Program-made: the position numbers and the translations under genes
The notes under the pieces: model-generated
What the model was told of the DNA's origin: nothing
The model's database searches: none
The model's input: the letters and a program-made list of their open reading frames with translations, nothing else
Part shown: one piece after another, positions 16,372 to 24,400 of the stretch
How the letters are laid out: the number at the start of each line of letters is the position of its first letter
Numbering within the stretch: position 1 is the first letter of the stretch
Origin: Planctomycetota bacterium
Lineage (GTDB): Bacteria; Planctomycetota; J132
Length of the DNA stretch: 43,538 nt
Assembly (NCBI GenBank): GCA_003694635.1
Contig: RFKQ01000099.1
Coordinates: 1-43,538 of the forward strand
Direction: 5' to 3'

Positions 16372-17184
16372 TCATTCTTCGTTTTTGTCTTCCTTGGGCT
16401 TGTATTTTACTAAGATTAAACGAGAGCCTTTATTGTAGTAGATTACCTTATCGACGCATTTTAGCATCACACGAATCCCTAATCCTCCCATTCCACCGGC
16501 CTGATAGCGTTCTCTTGCCGCAGTAACAGCATCGCCTTCTCGGCTCTTTCTAAGCGTTTCATGAAAATCAAATCCATCCCCCTCATCCTCCACGCAGAGA
16601 CTAAAATAATTGGGCTTATTCTCGTAAACCACCTTGATGATTTTATCGTATTCGTATTTATGGCCGTGGCGTTCGGCATTTCCAATTGCTTCGCGAAAAG
16701 CCATCACCAAAGCCATCTGCCCCATCTCATCAAAGGTGGTGGACTGCAAGAAGCGCTCTCCTATTTCCACCGCTTCTTCCACATATTTATGGCTGGTGTT
16801 AAATTGAATGGCAATGCGCTCCTGCCTGCAAAGCCGTTCCAAGTCCTCTTCGGTAAGTGGATTTTGGCTGATATCCAGAAACTCCAACTTTTCTTGGAAG
16901 ATATCGTTTTCAAACACCAAAACCATCGTTCCCACCTGCACCACATCTCCCGGCGCCAAGAGCTGTTCTTGGACGTGGATATTGTTCACACGAATTCCAT
17001 TGCTACTTCCTAAATCCTGTATTTTAAAAGAATTATTTTTTTTGAGCAGTTTGCAATGTACTCTAGATACAGAGGTATTTAGGAGTTGGATTTGGTTTTT
17101 TGCCTCCCTTCCAATGGTCATTCCATCTTCAATCGGGTAAATTTTTTCAATATTTTTGGTGATTTTTACTCGAAAATGGGCCAT
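16372..17184 (-). CDS. FHA domain fused to a GHKL HATPase (RsbW/SpoIIAB-like anti-sigma kinase domain)
   Basis: The N-terminal FHA domain (about 1-95) has IGREAKN (R26), SVSRVHCKL (S40, H43) and LGSSNGIRVNN. The C-terminal HATPase_c domain (about 120-262) has the N box EAIGNAERHG (E165, N169), the G1 box EDEGDGFD (200-206) and the G2 box GGMGGLGIR (230-238). This ATPase type is that of RsbW/SpoIIAB serine kinases, which hold sigma factors and phosphorylate an anti-sigma-factor antagonist (established). There is no histidine dimerisation domain, so it is not a classical sensor kinase. The fusion suggests that phosphothreonine binding controls a partner switch. Neither an STAS antagonist nor an RsbW-type sigma gene is adjacent. 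A good sigma-70 promoter lies upstream. Confidence 0.9.
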   Translation of the reverse strand: MAHFRVKITKNIEKIYPIEDGMTIGREAKNQIQLLNTSVSRVHCKLLKKNNSFKIQDLGSSNGIRVNNIHVQEQLLAPGDVVQVGTMVLVFENDIFQEKLEFLDISQNPLTEEDLERLCRQERIAIQFNTSHKYVEEAVEIGERFLQSTTFDEMGQMALVMAFREAIGNAERHGHKYEYDKIIKVVYENKPNYFSLCVEDEGDGFDFHETLRKSREGDAVTAARERYQAGGMGGLGIRVMLKCVDKVIYYNKGSRLILVKYKPKEDKNEE

Positions 17185-17269
17185 AAGAAGTCTCTTCTCT
17201 ACGTGCCTTCCGGTTGTTTTTAAACTTTATCCAACAGCAAGGAAATATCCAGTGAAAAGGATCATGGGT

Positions 17270-17298
17270 ATTTTACTGATTTCCCGCTTTGATGTCAA
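17270..17298 (-). promoter_or_regulatory. Sigma-70-type promoter for the FHA-HATPase gene (TTGACA-N17-TAAAAT)
   Basis: On the minus strand a perfect TTGACA -35 (17298-17293) and a TAAAAT -10 (17275-17270) are separated by 17 nt. The start codon at 17184 lies about 85 nt downstream of the -10. This is the best housekeeping promoter in the window and matches in form the one at 26350-26378. Confidence 0.7.
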
Positions 17299-17521
17299 GT
17301 GCTTTGGGTTTCTTCCCCCCCTGGCTATTTTTCTTAGCATTTTAACTTCTGTTCTTCGAGTACAAAAGCAGCTTTCCTTTTCCGCTCTAACCAGAGGCTA
17401 AGCCGTGCAAGTAAAAATGTAATCAAACCTAAAGCACTTTCAACACGCCCTAGATCAACAACTCAAGCGCAAAACGCAAATCCTCCAACCATACCATTCG
17501 CACATTCCATCCGCCTTAGAT

Positions 17522-17566
17522 AAAAAATGCCCATAGAGGAAAATCTATGGGCATTCTATTTTTTAC
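17522..17566 (-). terminator. Intrinsic terminator after the SPFH gene (works in both directions)
   Basis: A perfect 12-bp stem, AATGCCCATAGA (17526-17537) and TCTATGGGCATT (17544-17555), with a 6-nt loop. On the minus strand it is followed by a T-run, and on the plus strand by CTATTTTTT. It sits about 35 bp past the SPFH-gene stop codon and should end the NfeD-SPFH transcript. Confidence 0.85.
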
Positions 17567-17589
17567 GATTCCATATTTGGAATAAGTGG

Positions 17590-18570
17590 TTAGGACTTGA
17601 GGTTGAGCATTTCTTTCATGCTCCCAAGGGCTCCCATGATACCTGTGGCTTCGTAGGGCATAAAGACCATCTTGTTGTTGTCTCCAGTTCCCAAGGTTTT
17701 TAGGGTTTCCACATACTTCAGCGCCACAAGGTAGGAGGCGGGATCGCCGTTTTGTCCCATGGCTTCGGAGATTTTGCGCAGCGCAGCCGCCTCTGAGTCG
17801 GCCAAAATTTGGATGGATTCGGCCAAACCTTGAGCCTCGAGAATTCGGCTTTGCTTTTCCCCTTCCGCTTTGGCAATGGCGGCTTCTCTTTGTCCTTCGG
17901 CTTTGAGGATAGCGGATTTCTTTTCCCCTTCTGCCTCGAGAATCTTCGCCCGTCTATCCCGCTCGGCGCGCATTTGTTTTTCCATCGCATCCCGCACATC
18001 GTGGGGAGGATTGATATCTTGCAGCTCCACCCGGTTGACCTTGACACCCCACTTATCAGTGGCTTCATCGAGAATATCTTGCAGCTTAGCGTTGATTCTA
18101 TCTCTGGAGCTCAAGCATTCATCCAGCTCCAGTTCCCCGATTACGTTTCGCAAGGTGGTCTGAGTCAGTTTCTCAATGGCATCGGGAAGGTTGTAGATTT
18201 CGTAGACGGATTTTTTTGGATCTGTGATTTGAAAATAGAGCAAGGCGTTGATTTCGATATTTACATTATCCTTTGTGATCACGTTTTGGCGGGGAAAGTC
18301 ATAGACGGTTTCCCGCAAATCGATGCGATTTCGCAGCTCAGTGATATAGTAAGAGCCATCATAATCCTCTCTTAGGTAGCGCCAGTGGATCGCACGAGGC
18401 TTATCTAAGATTGGCACGATAAAGTGTATACCGCTCTCTAGAACTTTGTGAAATTTTCCTAGCCTCTCGATGATCATCACCTCCGCTTGCTTGACGATTT
18501 TCACACCCTGTACAGCCAAAACCAGCACAAAAATAGCGAAGAGGAACATTAAAAGTAGAAAAAATCCCAT
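17590..18570 (-). CDS. SPFH/Band 7 (stomatin-like, QmcA-type) membrane protein
   Basis: 326 residues: one N-terminal membrane segment (about 2-24, FFLLLMFLFAIFVLVLAVQG), then an SPFH/PHB domain (about 25-190) with the typical ERLGKFHKVLESGIHFIVP and RETVYDFPRQNVITKDNVNIEI blocks. A long Ala/Glu/Lys-rich coiled coil follows (about 190-270, AEGEKKSAILKAEGQREAAIAKAEGEKQS). Such proteins form large ring or cage assemblies in membrane microdomains and often associate with FtsH or other proteases (established). The NfeD-like gene lies just upstream, the standard partner arrangement (compare ybbK-ybbL in Escherichia coli). AAGG-type RBS precedes the ATG. A clear terminator follows. Confidence 0.93.
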   Translation of the reverse strand: MGFFLLLMFLFAIFVLVLAVQGVKIVKQAEVMIIERLGKFHKVLESGIHFIVPILDKPRAIHWRYLREDYDGSYYITELRNRIDLRETVYDFPRQNVITKDNVNIEINALLYFQITDPKKSVYEIYNLPDAIEKLTQTTLRNVIGELELDECLSSRDRINAKLQDILDEATDKWGVKVNRVELQDINPPHDVRDAMEKQMRAERDRRAKILEAEGEKKSAILKAEGQREAAIAKAEGEKQSRILEAQGLAESIQILADSEAAALRKISEAMGQNGDPASYLVALKYVETLKTLGTGDNNKMVFMPYEATGIMGALGSMKEMLNLKS

Positions 18571-18653
18571 ATGCCTTATCCTTTCATTGATAGGATATTA
18601 AGTTGGAAATGAAAGACCTTAAAAAAGGCGAGCCCTATTCCCAGTTTGATGGT

Positions 18654-19106
18654 TTATTCTTCCTTGACAGGCTCCACGATCACTTTGTTGCCCTCGATTT
18701 TTTTGATGACCACTTGCTTTCCCTCTGGGATGGGAAGATCAATTTGAGAAATCGCACTCCAGATTTCTCCCCCCACCTTCACTTTGCCCGTTTCCAAACG
18801 CCCCTTGATCTCTCGTACCACCAAGCCCATTTGCCCAATCAAGGCGTTGATATTGGTTTCAATCTCCGGAGAAGATTTGTGAAAAAACTTGAGCGCCAAA
18901 GGGCGAATAAAAATCACCAACAAAGCGCTGACGCCGGAGAAAACCCCGATTTGAGAAGCTAGATCATAACCTAAATATCCTGTCAATCCCCCTGCAAAAG
19001 CCCCAAAGGAAAAGCATAAGATCCAAAAGCCGGGCATTAGCATTTCTGCAATGGCTAGAACCATCCCAGAAATTAGCCAAAGATGCCAATCCATAAGCTC
19101 AAACAT
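18654..19106 (-). CDS. NfeD-like membrane protein (partner of the SPFH protein)
   Basis: 150 residues. The first half carries three or four short hydrophobic segments (WLISGMVLAIAEMLM, ILCFSFGAFAGGLTGYLG, VFSGVSALLVIFIRPLAL). The C-terminal part (about 85-148) is the NfeD OB-fold domain: LIGQMGLVVREIKG....GKVKVGGEIWSA, then IPEGKQVVIKKIEGNKVIVEPV. NfeD-like short proteins are encoded next to SPFH/stomatin genes and are thought to act with them at the membrane (established). It is first in a two-gene operon, with an excellent AAGGAGG RBS 7 nt before the ATG, and an 83-bp gap to the SPFH gene. Confidence 0.92.
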   Translation of the reverse strand: MFELMDWHLWLISGMVLAIAEMLMPGFWILCFSFGAFAGGLTGYLGYDLASQIGVFSGVSALLVIFIRPLALKFFHKSSPEIETNINALIGQMGLVVREIKGRLETGKVKVGGEIWSAISQIDLPIPEGKQVVIKKIEGNKVIVEPVKEE

Positions 19107-19209
19107 ATGAAAACCTCCTTAACTACGGGCAAAAAATAACAGAAAAAGTTTCTTACTTAACTTGAAACAAGAAGACGCTTCTCAGCTATTTTTTTTGATG
19201 TAGAATTTG

Positions 19210-19246
19210 TTGCAAAACTTTCCATCAATCTTCAATATTATATACT
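19210..19246 (+). promoter_or_regulatory. A/T-rich candidate promoter in the divergent NfeD / aminopeptidase region
   Basis: The 224-bp region 19107-19330 separates divergent genes and must hold promoters for both. The best plus-strand candidate is TTGCAA (19210-19215) with TATTAT (19236-19241) or the overlapping TATACT (19241-19246). The spacing (20 nt or more) is longer than ideal. No convincing minus-strand pair was found. Confidence 0.25.
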
Positions 19247-19330
19247 ATACCTACTTACTTTCAAGACGATTACAAATGAAATTTTCGTTTTCTTCTCAAG
19301 TTCTCAACATTCGAAACATAAGGATATCAA

Positions 19331-20389
19331 ATGCTCTCGAAAAAAACAAAATATTTCCTAAGCCTGCTTCTTTTTCCTCTTTTAAGCCTTATCTATTTGC
19401 CTAGCTGCGCCTACTATCTGCTAAACCAAACCCAAGGGCAAATCCATATCCTCCTCCATCGTCAGCCCTTAGCCCCTCTCTGGAAGAGAAAAAACTTTTC
19501 CAAACACAAAAAGAAAATTCAAATCCTTCGCAAACTTCGCCACTTTGCCACAGCAACATTGGGCATGCCCACCCAAGGCTATCGCTATTTCTTTGACACC
19601 CAAGGCCGAGCGGTTGCGTGGAACATTTCCGCCGCCCCCAAGTTAGAGCTAACCCCCATACAGTGGTGGTTTCCCATTGTGGGAGAGGTCCCATACCTAG
19701 GTTTTTTTACCAAAGAAGAGGCCATCGCCGCTAAGTATCAGCTAGCTCAAGCTGGCTACGATGTCCTGATGCGAGAGGTCGCTGCTTACAGCACCTTAGG
19801 CTGGTTTGATGACCCCATTTTCTCCCCTATGCTAGAAAACGATATCCCCGTTCTGGTGGAAACCACGCTTCACGAAATCGCCCACACCCACATTTACATT
19901 CCCAGCCATGGCAATTTCAACGAAAATATCGCCACCTTTATCGGGGAAGAGGGAACCAAAATATTTTTAAAAAGGGAGTTTGGCAAAACTTCTCCCCTCT
20001 ATCGTGAATACTTAACAATCCTAAAAGATCGTGAAAAATTGGATGATTTTATCCAACAATACTATCAGCAGCTCGATCAGCTCTACCACTCCTCTCTCCC
20101 GCGCAAAGAAAAACTTCAACAAAGGAAAAAAATTTTTCTGGATATGACAAAAGAATTTAGCCGAATTAGAAAGAAATTCCAAAGCCAAAATTATCGCTAT
20201 TTTCTCCAGATAGGTTGGAACAATGCCGTGATCCTCAGCCTAAGACGCTATCGAGGAAGCCAAAGAACTCTCCGCCAAGCTTTGAAAAAACACCACCACA
20301 ACTTAAAACGTTTTATCCATTACCTAAAAAAACTCTCAGAAATGGAACATCCTCTCCAGCGATTGAAGGAATTTGTTCGGCAGAATTGA
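19331..20389 (+). CDS. Putative zinc aminopeptidase lipoprotein (COG4324-type)
   Basis: 352 residues. The N-terminal signal ends in the lipobox LPSC with C26 as probable lipidation site. The family (predicted aminopeptidase, formerly DUF2265) is recognised from the LLHRQPL block near the N-terminus, GYRYFFDTQGRAVAWN, the P..WWFPIVGEVPYLGFF region, and the zinc motif HEIAH (181-185) followed by FNENIATFIGEEG, whose Glu is the likely third ligand. The enzyme would face the periplasm. The C-terminal about 120 residues are basic and helical. AAGGATATC lies upstream of the ATG. It is a single-gene transcript, convergent with rsmH. The activity is predicted for the family, not proven. Confidence 0.85.
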   Translation: MLSKKTKYFLSLLLFPLLSLIYLPSCAYYLLNQTQGQIHILLHRQPLAPLWKRKNFSKHKKKIQILRKLRHFATATLGMPTQGYRYFFDTQGRAVAWNISAAPKLELTPIQWWFPIVGEVPYLGFFTKEEAIAAKYQLAQAGYDVLMREVAAYSTLGWFDDPIFSPMLENDIPVLVETTLHEIAHTHIYIPSHGNFNENIATFIGEEGTKIFLKREFGKTSPLYREYLTILKDREKLDDFIQQYYQQLDQLYHSSLPRKEKLQQRKKIFLDMTKEFSRIRKKFQSQNYRYFLQIGWNNAVILSLRRYRGSQRTLRQALKKHHHNLKRFIHYLKKLSEMEHPLQRLKEFVRQN

Positions 20390-20471
20390 TGGCCCCTCCT
20401 CATTGCCATAGGCGGATGGTGGATTGGGTGGAAATTGGCTTCCATGCAAGGGGGCTAGATCCCGCACTTTC

Positions 20472-21401
20472 TTAGAGAGCGCTTAGTGCCTCTTCGCTTT
20501 CTTTTTCCAGGCATCGCAATTTTGCACTTCTGGAGCGGGGATTCTGCGCCACCTCCTCGGGGGTAGGGCGCTGAGGTTTCTTCCAGAGCAAGCGTCCTTT
20601 TTTCTCTTGGGAGAGCTTTTGAAAAAAACGCTTGACCAGGCGATCCTCTAGGGAATGGAAGCTTAAAATGGCCATCCTTCCCCCCTTCTTCAGCAAAGCA
20701 AAGGCCGCCCTTAGCCCCTCTTCAAGCGCCCCGAGTTCGTCGTTGAGGGCGATGCGAAGCGCCTGAAAAGTACGGGTGGCCGGATGTATTCGTCGGGGAG
20801 GCACTTTGACAGCCTTGCTCACAATCTCGGCAAGCTGGAGGGTATCTTGGATGCGATGGCGGGCCCGCAGGATGGCTTTGGCGATTGGGCGACTGTAGCG
20901 CTCTTGACCATACTCCCACAAAATATTGGCCAATTCTTTTTGATCTAGATTTTTTAAGAAATCCTTTAGAGTGATAGGTGAGGAAAGGTCCATTCGCATA
21001 TCCAATGGACCGGCTTTCTGAAAGCTAAATCCGCGCTGAGGGTTTTCTAATTGGTAAGAAGAAACTCCTAGATCCATTAGGATCGCTTCGGGTGAAGGGA
21101 GACTTTTGAGCTGCCAAAGGTGACGGAAATTGCCAAGATAGAAATCGATTCTAGGAGCAAAATCTTTTAGATTTTCTTTTGCCCGCTCCAGCGCCTCTTC
21201 ATCGCAATCTAGAGCGAGAACCCTGACGTTTGGGCAGCGCTCTAGAATAAATCGAGTATGTCCACCCATCCCCACCGTTAGATCCCAGAACCACAGAGGA
21301 AAGTTTTTCTTTCCCTCTGGAAAAAGACAGCGGTACACCTGCTGGGGCATCACAGGGGTATGGAGCGGAAAAGGAAGAGAAGAAGGGTCCTTATTTTGCA
21401 T
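20472..21401 (-). CDS. rsmH: 16S rRNA (cytosine1402-N4)-methyltransferase RsmH (MraW)
   Basis: Methylates N4 of C1402 in the decoding centre of 16S rRNA using SAM. The 309 residues match the family. The start HTPVM, the SAM site DLTVGMGGHTRFIL, LALDCDEEALERAK, the ILMDLGVSSYQLENPQRGFSF block, PLDMRM, HPATRTFQALRIALNDEL and LSFHSLEDRLVKRFF are all present. It is usually the second gene of the dcw cell-division cluster next to mraZ and ftsL/ftsI. Here it stands outside such a cluster, downstream of a giant TPR lipoprotein gene with which it overlaps by 11 bp, so the two are probably co-translated. Confidence 0.97.
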   Translation of the reverse strand: MQNKDPSSLPFPLHTPVMPQQVYRCLFPEGKKNFPLWFWDLTVGMGGHTRFILERCPNVRVLALDCDEEALERAKENLKDFAPRIDFYLGNFRHLWQLKSLPSPEAILMDLGVSSYQLENPQRGFSFQKAGPLDMRMDLSSPITLKDFLKNLDQKELANILWEYGQERYSRPIAKAILRARHRIQDTLQLAEIVSKAVKVPPRRIHPATRTFQALRIALNDELGALEEGLRAAFALLKKGGRMAILSFHSLEDRLVKRFFQKLSQEKKGRLLWKKPQRPTPEEVAQNPRSRSAKLRCLEKESEEALSAL

Positions 21402-24400
21402 AGGATTTTAGGCGCTGGAGAGCTGTGAAAGCGGCCCGCTGCACTTTTGGATTGGGGTCAGAGATGGCCTTTTGCAAAGCAGAGAGAGCGGATTTTGCCC
21501 GGGGGCCAAGTTTTCCCAAGCTCCAAGCGCATCTGGCCCGAACCAGAGCAGAAGCGTCGGAGAGAAGCCGAACCAGCACCGGGACACTATCACCCGCTTG
21601 AGGCCCCATTTTTCCTATAGCATACGCACAATAAACGCGCACTCTTTCCGGCTGTTTCCTATCTTTGAGGGTACGCAGAAGAAGAGGAAGGACTTTTTTT
21701 CCCATTTTGCTCAACGCAATCGCTATTTGTTTCAGTTCTTTTTTCTTTGTACTATTTTTTAAAGCATAGAACAGTTTGGCTATCTCTGCTTTTTCCTTCT
21801 CTGAGATAGAAGTGGTAACGGGGGAAGTAGTGGTGTTTCTTTCCAAACTCTCCAGACGTTTCTTCACTTTAGAGACTTCCTCAGCAAGAAGAGGAAAAGC
21901 TTTGGCCAATGTTAGGAATCTTTTGTAATAGGATATGGCCTCTTTTTCCTTTTTCTTGGCAAACAGATAATCCCCCATAAATTTATAGATTTTAGGGGAT
22001 CGTGCCGGCGATTGGGCAAGCAATTTTTGGTAAACTTGAAACGCCTCTTCCAAGCGATTTAAGCGGCGCAGGCAATGCCCTTTTAGAAAGCTCAGTTTTC
22101 TGCTCTTGGCCACATTTTCTTGATACTGAGACAGTATTTTGAAACACTCCGAAAACCTCTTGGCATAAAAGAGCAGTTCTGTAAAAGACTCGACAAAATT
22201 GGGGATTTCTCTCTCGAGTTTCAATCGCCTCAATCCCTGGAAATTATCAATGGACTTTTGAACATAGACGCGAGAATTTTTACCTTGAAAAGCTAGCTCT
22301 TTGTAGCTAAGAGCCGCAAGCCAAAGGGCTTCTTTCGGCTTATCCACCAGTTTTTGGGCAAGAGTTTGGCTGCAAATTTGAGCAACCTTTGCAAAATCCC
22401 TCTTCTGAAAAAGGTTCTTGGCGGCTTTTATTTTGGCTTGATATTGCTCCTTCTTTTTTGCTTTCAAGGCCTTTTGTAATTTTTCCTTTAATTTTTTTAC
22501 AGGCAGAACAAAATCTTGATACTTGGAGAGATATTGATCCGCGAGTTGGAGAGCCTGCTTCATTTGAGATATATTTCCGTAAAATGCTTTTTGGGCTAAG
22601 GATTTGATTTTGTTGTAAGTTTCTTGATCTTTGAGGTGGAATCGAAGTTTCTGGATTTTTTCCCGATACAAAGGCGCCTTTTTGGGGAATATCCCTAGCG
22701 CTTGCTGATAGTGATCTAGAGCTAGCTTCCAGTTTTGGCTGTACTCGGCTTTCTGGGCCTGGGAGAGGTGGTGTTGAAATTTTTTCTCCAGCTCCTCTCT
22801 TTTCTGGGTGTAGAGATAGGTTCGATAGGCGGCCTGGACTTGTTGGAGAAAATCTTTCACTCTAGCCGAATCGGTAGAATCGGAATATTGGCTTAAAAGA
22901 CGTTTTAGATTTTGGATAGAAGTGGTATAATTCTTTTCTTCAAAGTGCTTTTTGGCCTGTTGCCAAAGCTTTTGGGCTTCTTTTTTTCTCCTCTCCGCTT
23001 GCAAATATCTGTTCCATTTTTCTTTGGCTATTTCTAATTTCTTTTGGATATCTTCTCTTTCTAAATAAGGAGTTTTTCTCTTGAGCAAAGCGCCAAAAAG
23101 GCGGAGGCTTTTGGCGTAATCTCCCTGCTGGAGACACTTTTTGGCCTCCCGCCAAATCTTTGCATCGTCAAGGGCTTCTAGAAACTTCTTTAGAACACGA
23201 TGGTGCGTCTGCCGAAGCAAAAGGGGGCGAACTTGCTCACACAATTTCCGAGCAAAAGGCCAATTTTTCTTCTGAAGCGCTTGTTCGATTTTTGCAAATT
23301 TTTCTTGAATGGCCGCCTCCTGCAAACAGCGTTTTTTTCTCTCTAGGGCTTGCTTGGCCATAGCAACGTTGCGGATTTTTTGATAAAGAGGGTAAAGCTG
23401 CTGGTAAACCTCCGCAGCCTTTTTCCATTGTTGCTTGGCGCTGAGAGCGGAAGCTCGGGTCTCCAAGGACTTGATTTGCTTCTCGATTTGGAGAAGGCGG
23501 AGATATTCTTGGTATTGCGCCTTGACTTCTTGCAACTGATGGCGAACTTTCGAAGTGTCGATATAGGCGCTATAGTGCTGCAAGAGAAGGCGAAAAGTCT
23601 GAATTGCCTTAGGATATTGCCGCTTGGCAAGATAATTTTGGGCTTTTTGAAGAATATTTTGCGCTTTTTGACGGCGCTTTATCAAAGCAATTTTCTGGAT
23701 TTTTTTGCGAAATTTCGCAATATGGTACTGGATGCTTTCCACATCCGAGTAGAGGGGGTGTTTTTTTAGAATATCTTGCAAAATATCTATCGCCTGCTCA
23801 AACTCCCTTTGCTTGGCAAGTGCAAGGGCTTGCTTGAGTTTTTTCTCCACTTTTATTTTAATTTTGTAAATTCTCTCTTTTTCTAATTCCTTTTGAACAT
23901 AGAAAATTTTTTCTTGAATCTTAGCAATGTCTACATGCTGAGGATATCGAAGCAAATCCTCTAAACCCTGCAGCGCCTGCGAATAGTCCTTCTTCTCTAA
24001 AAATTTCTTAATTTCGGTCTTTAATCGACGAACCTGGGCTAACTCCTTTAAAATATTTTGGATCTTCTGAATATAGCTGAGAATATCGCTTCTCTCTAAA
24101 GCATTGGGAAACTTCTGAAGGATGTGCTGAAAAGCCTGAAGAGCTTGGGGATATTTTTTTTTCTCAAAGAGCCCTAGAGCTTTCTGAAAAAGTTGGCTGG
24201 CGTGGAGATTGGTTTCCACCTGGCGAAGAGTTTCTTGATGCTTGGAGGTTTTCGCCTGCTTTTTGGCTATGAGAAGAAACTTTTCCGCACTTTTAAAATC
24301 CTTCCTAGAAATAGCTCTTTTAATCTGGGAAACCGTAAAAAGTAAGGAAGATTCATTGAAACAGCGCTGAGCATTCTGATTTGCCCAATCCTTGAGCGAT

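Larger units (their letters stand above)
17185..17589. other. 405-bp intergenic region holding one promoter and one terminator
   Basis: It lies between the FHA-HATPase start and the SPFH gene stop, both on the minus strand. It holds a strong promoter at 17270-17298 and a hairpin terminator at 17522-17566 (separate entries). A short plus-strand open frame reaches in from the FHA gene but has no RBS and no coding character. I see no gene here. Confidence 0.7.

Noticed and set aside
17156-17401. Plus-strand ORF in the 405-bp gap
   Set aside because: No RBS, overlaps the start of a real gene on the other strand, and crosses that gene's promoter.
20472-21401. rsmH as sign of a dcw cell-division cluster
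   Set aside because: None of mraZ, ftsL, ftsI or mur genes is adjacent.
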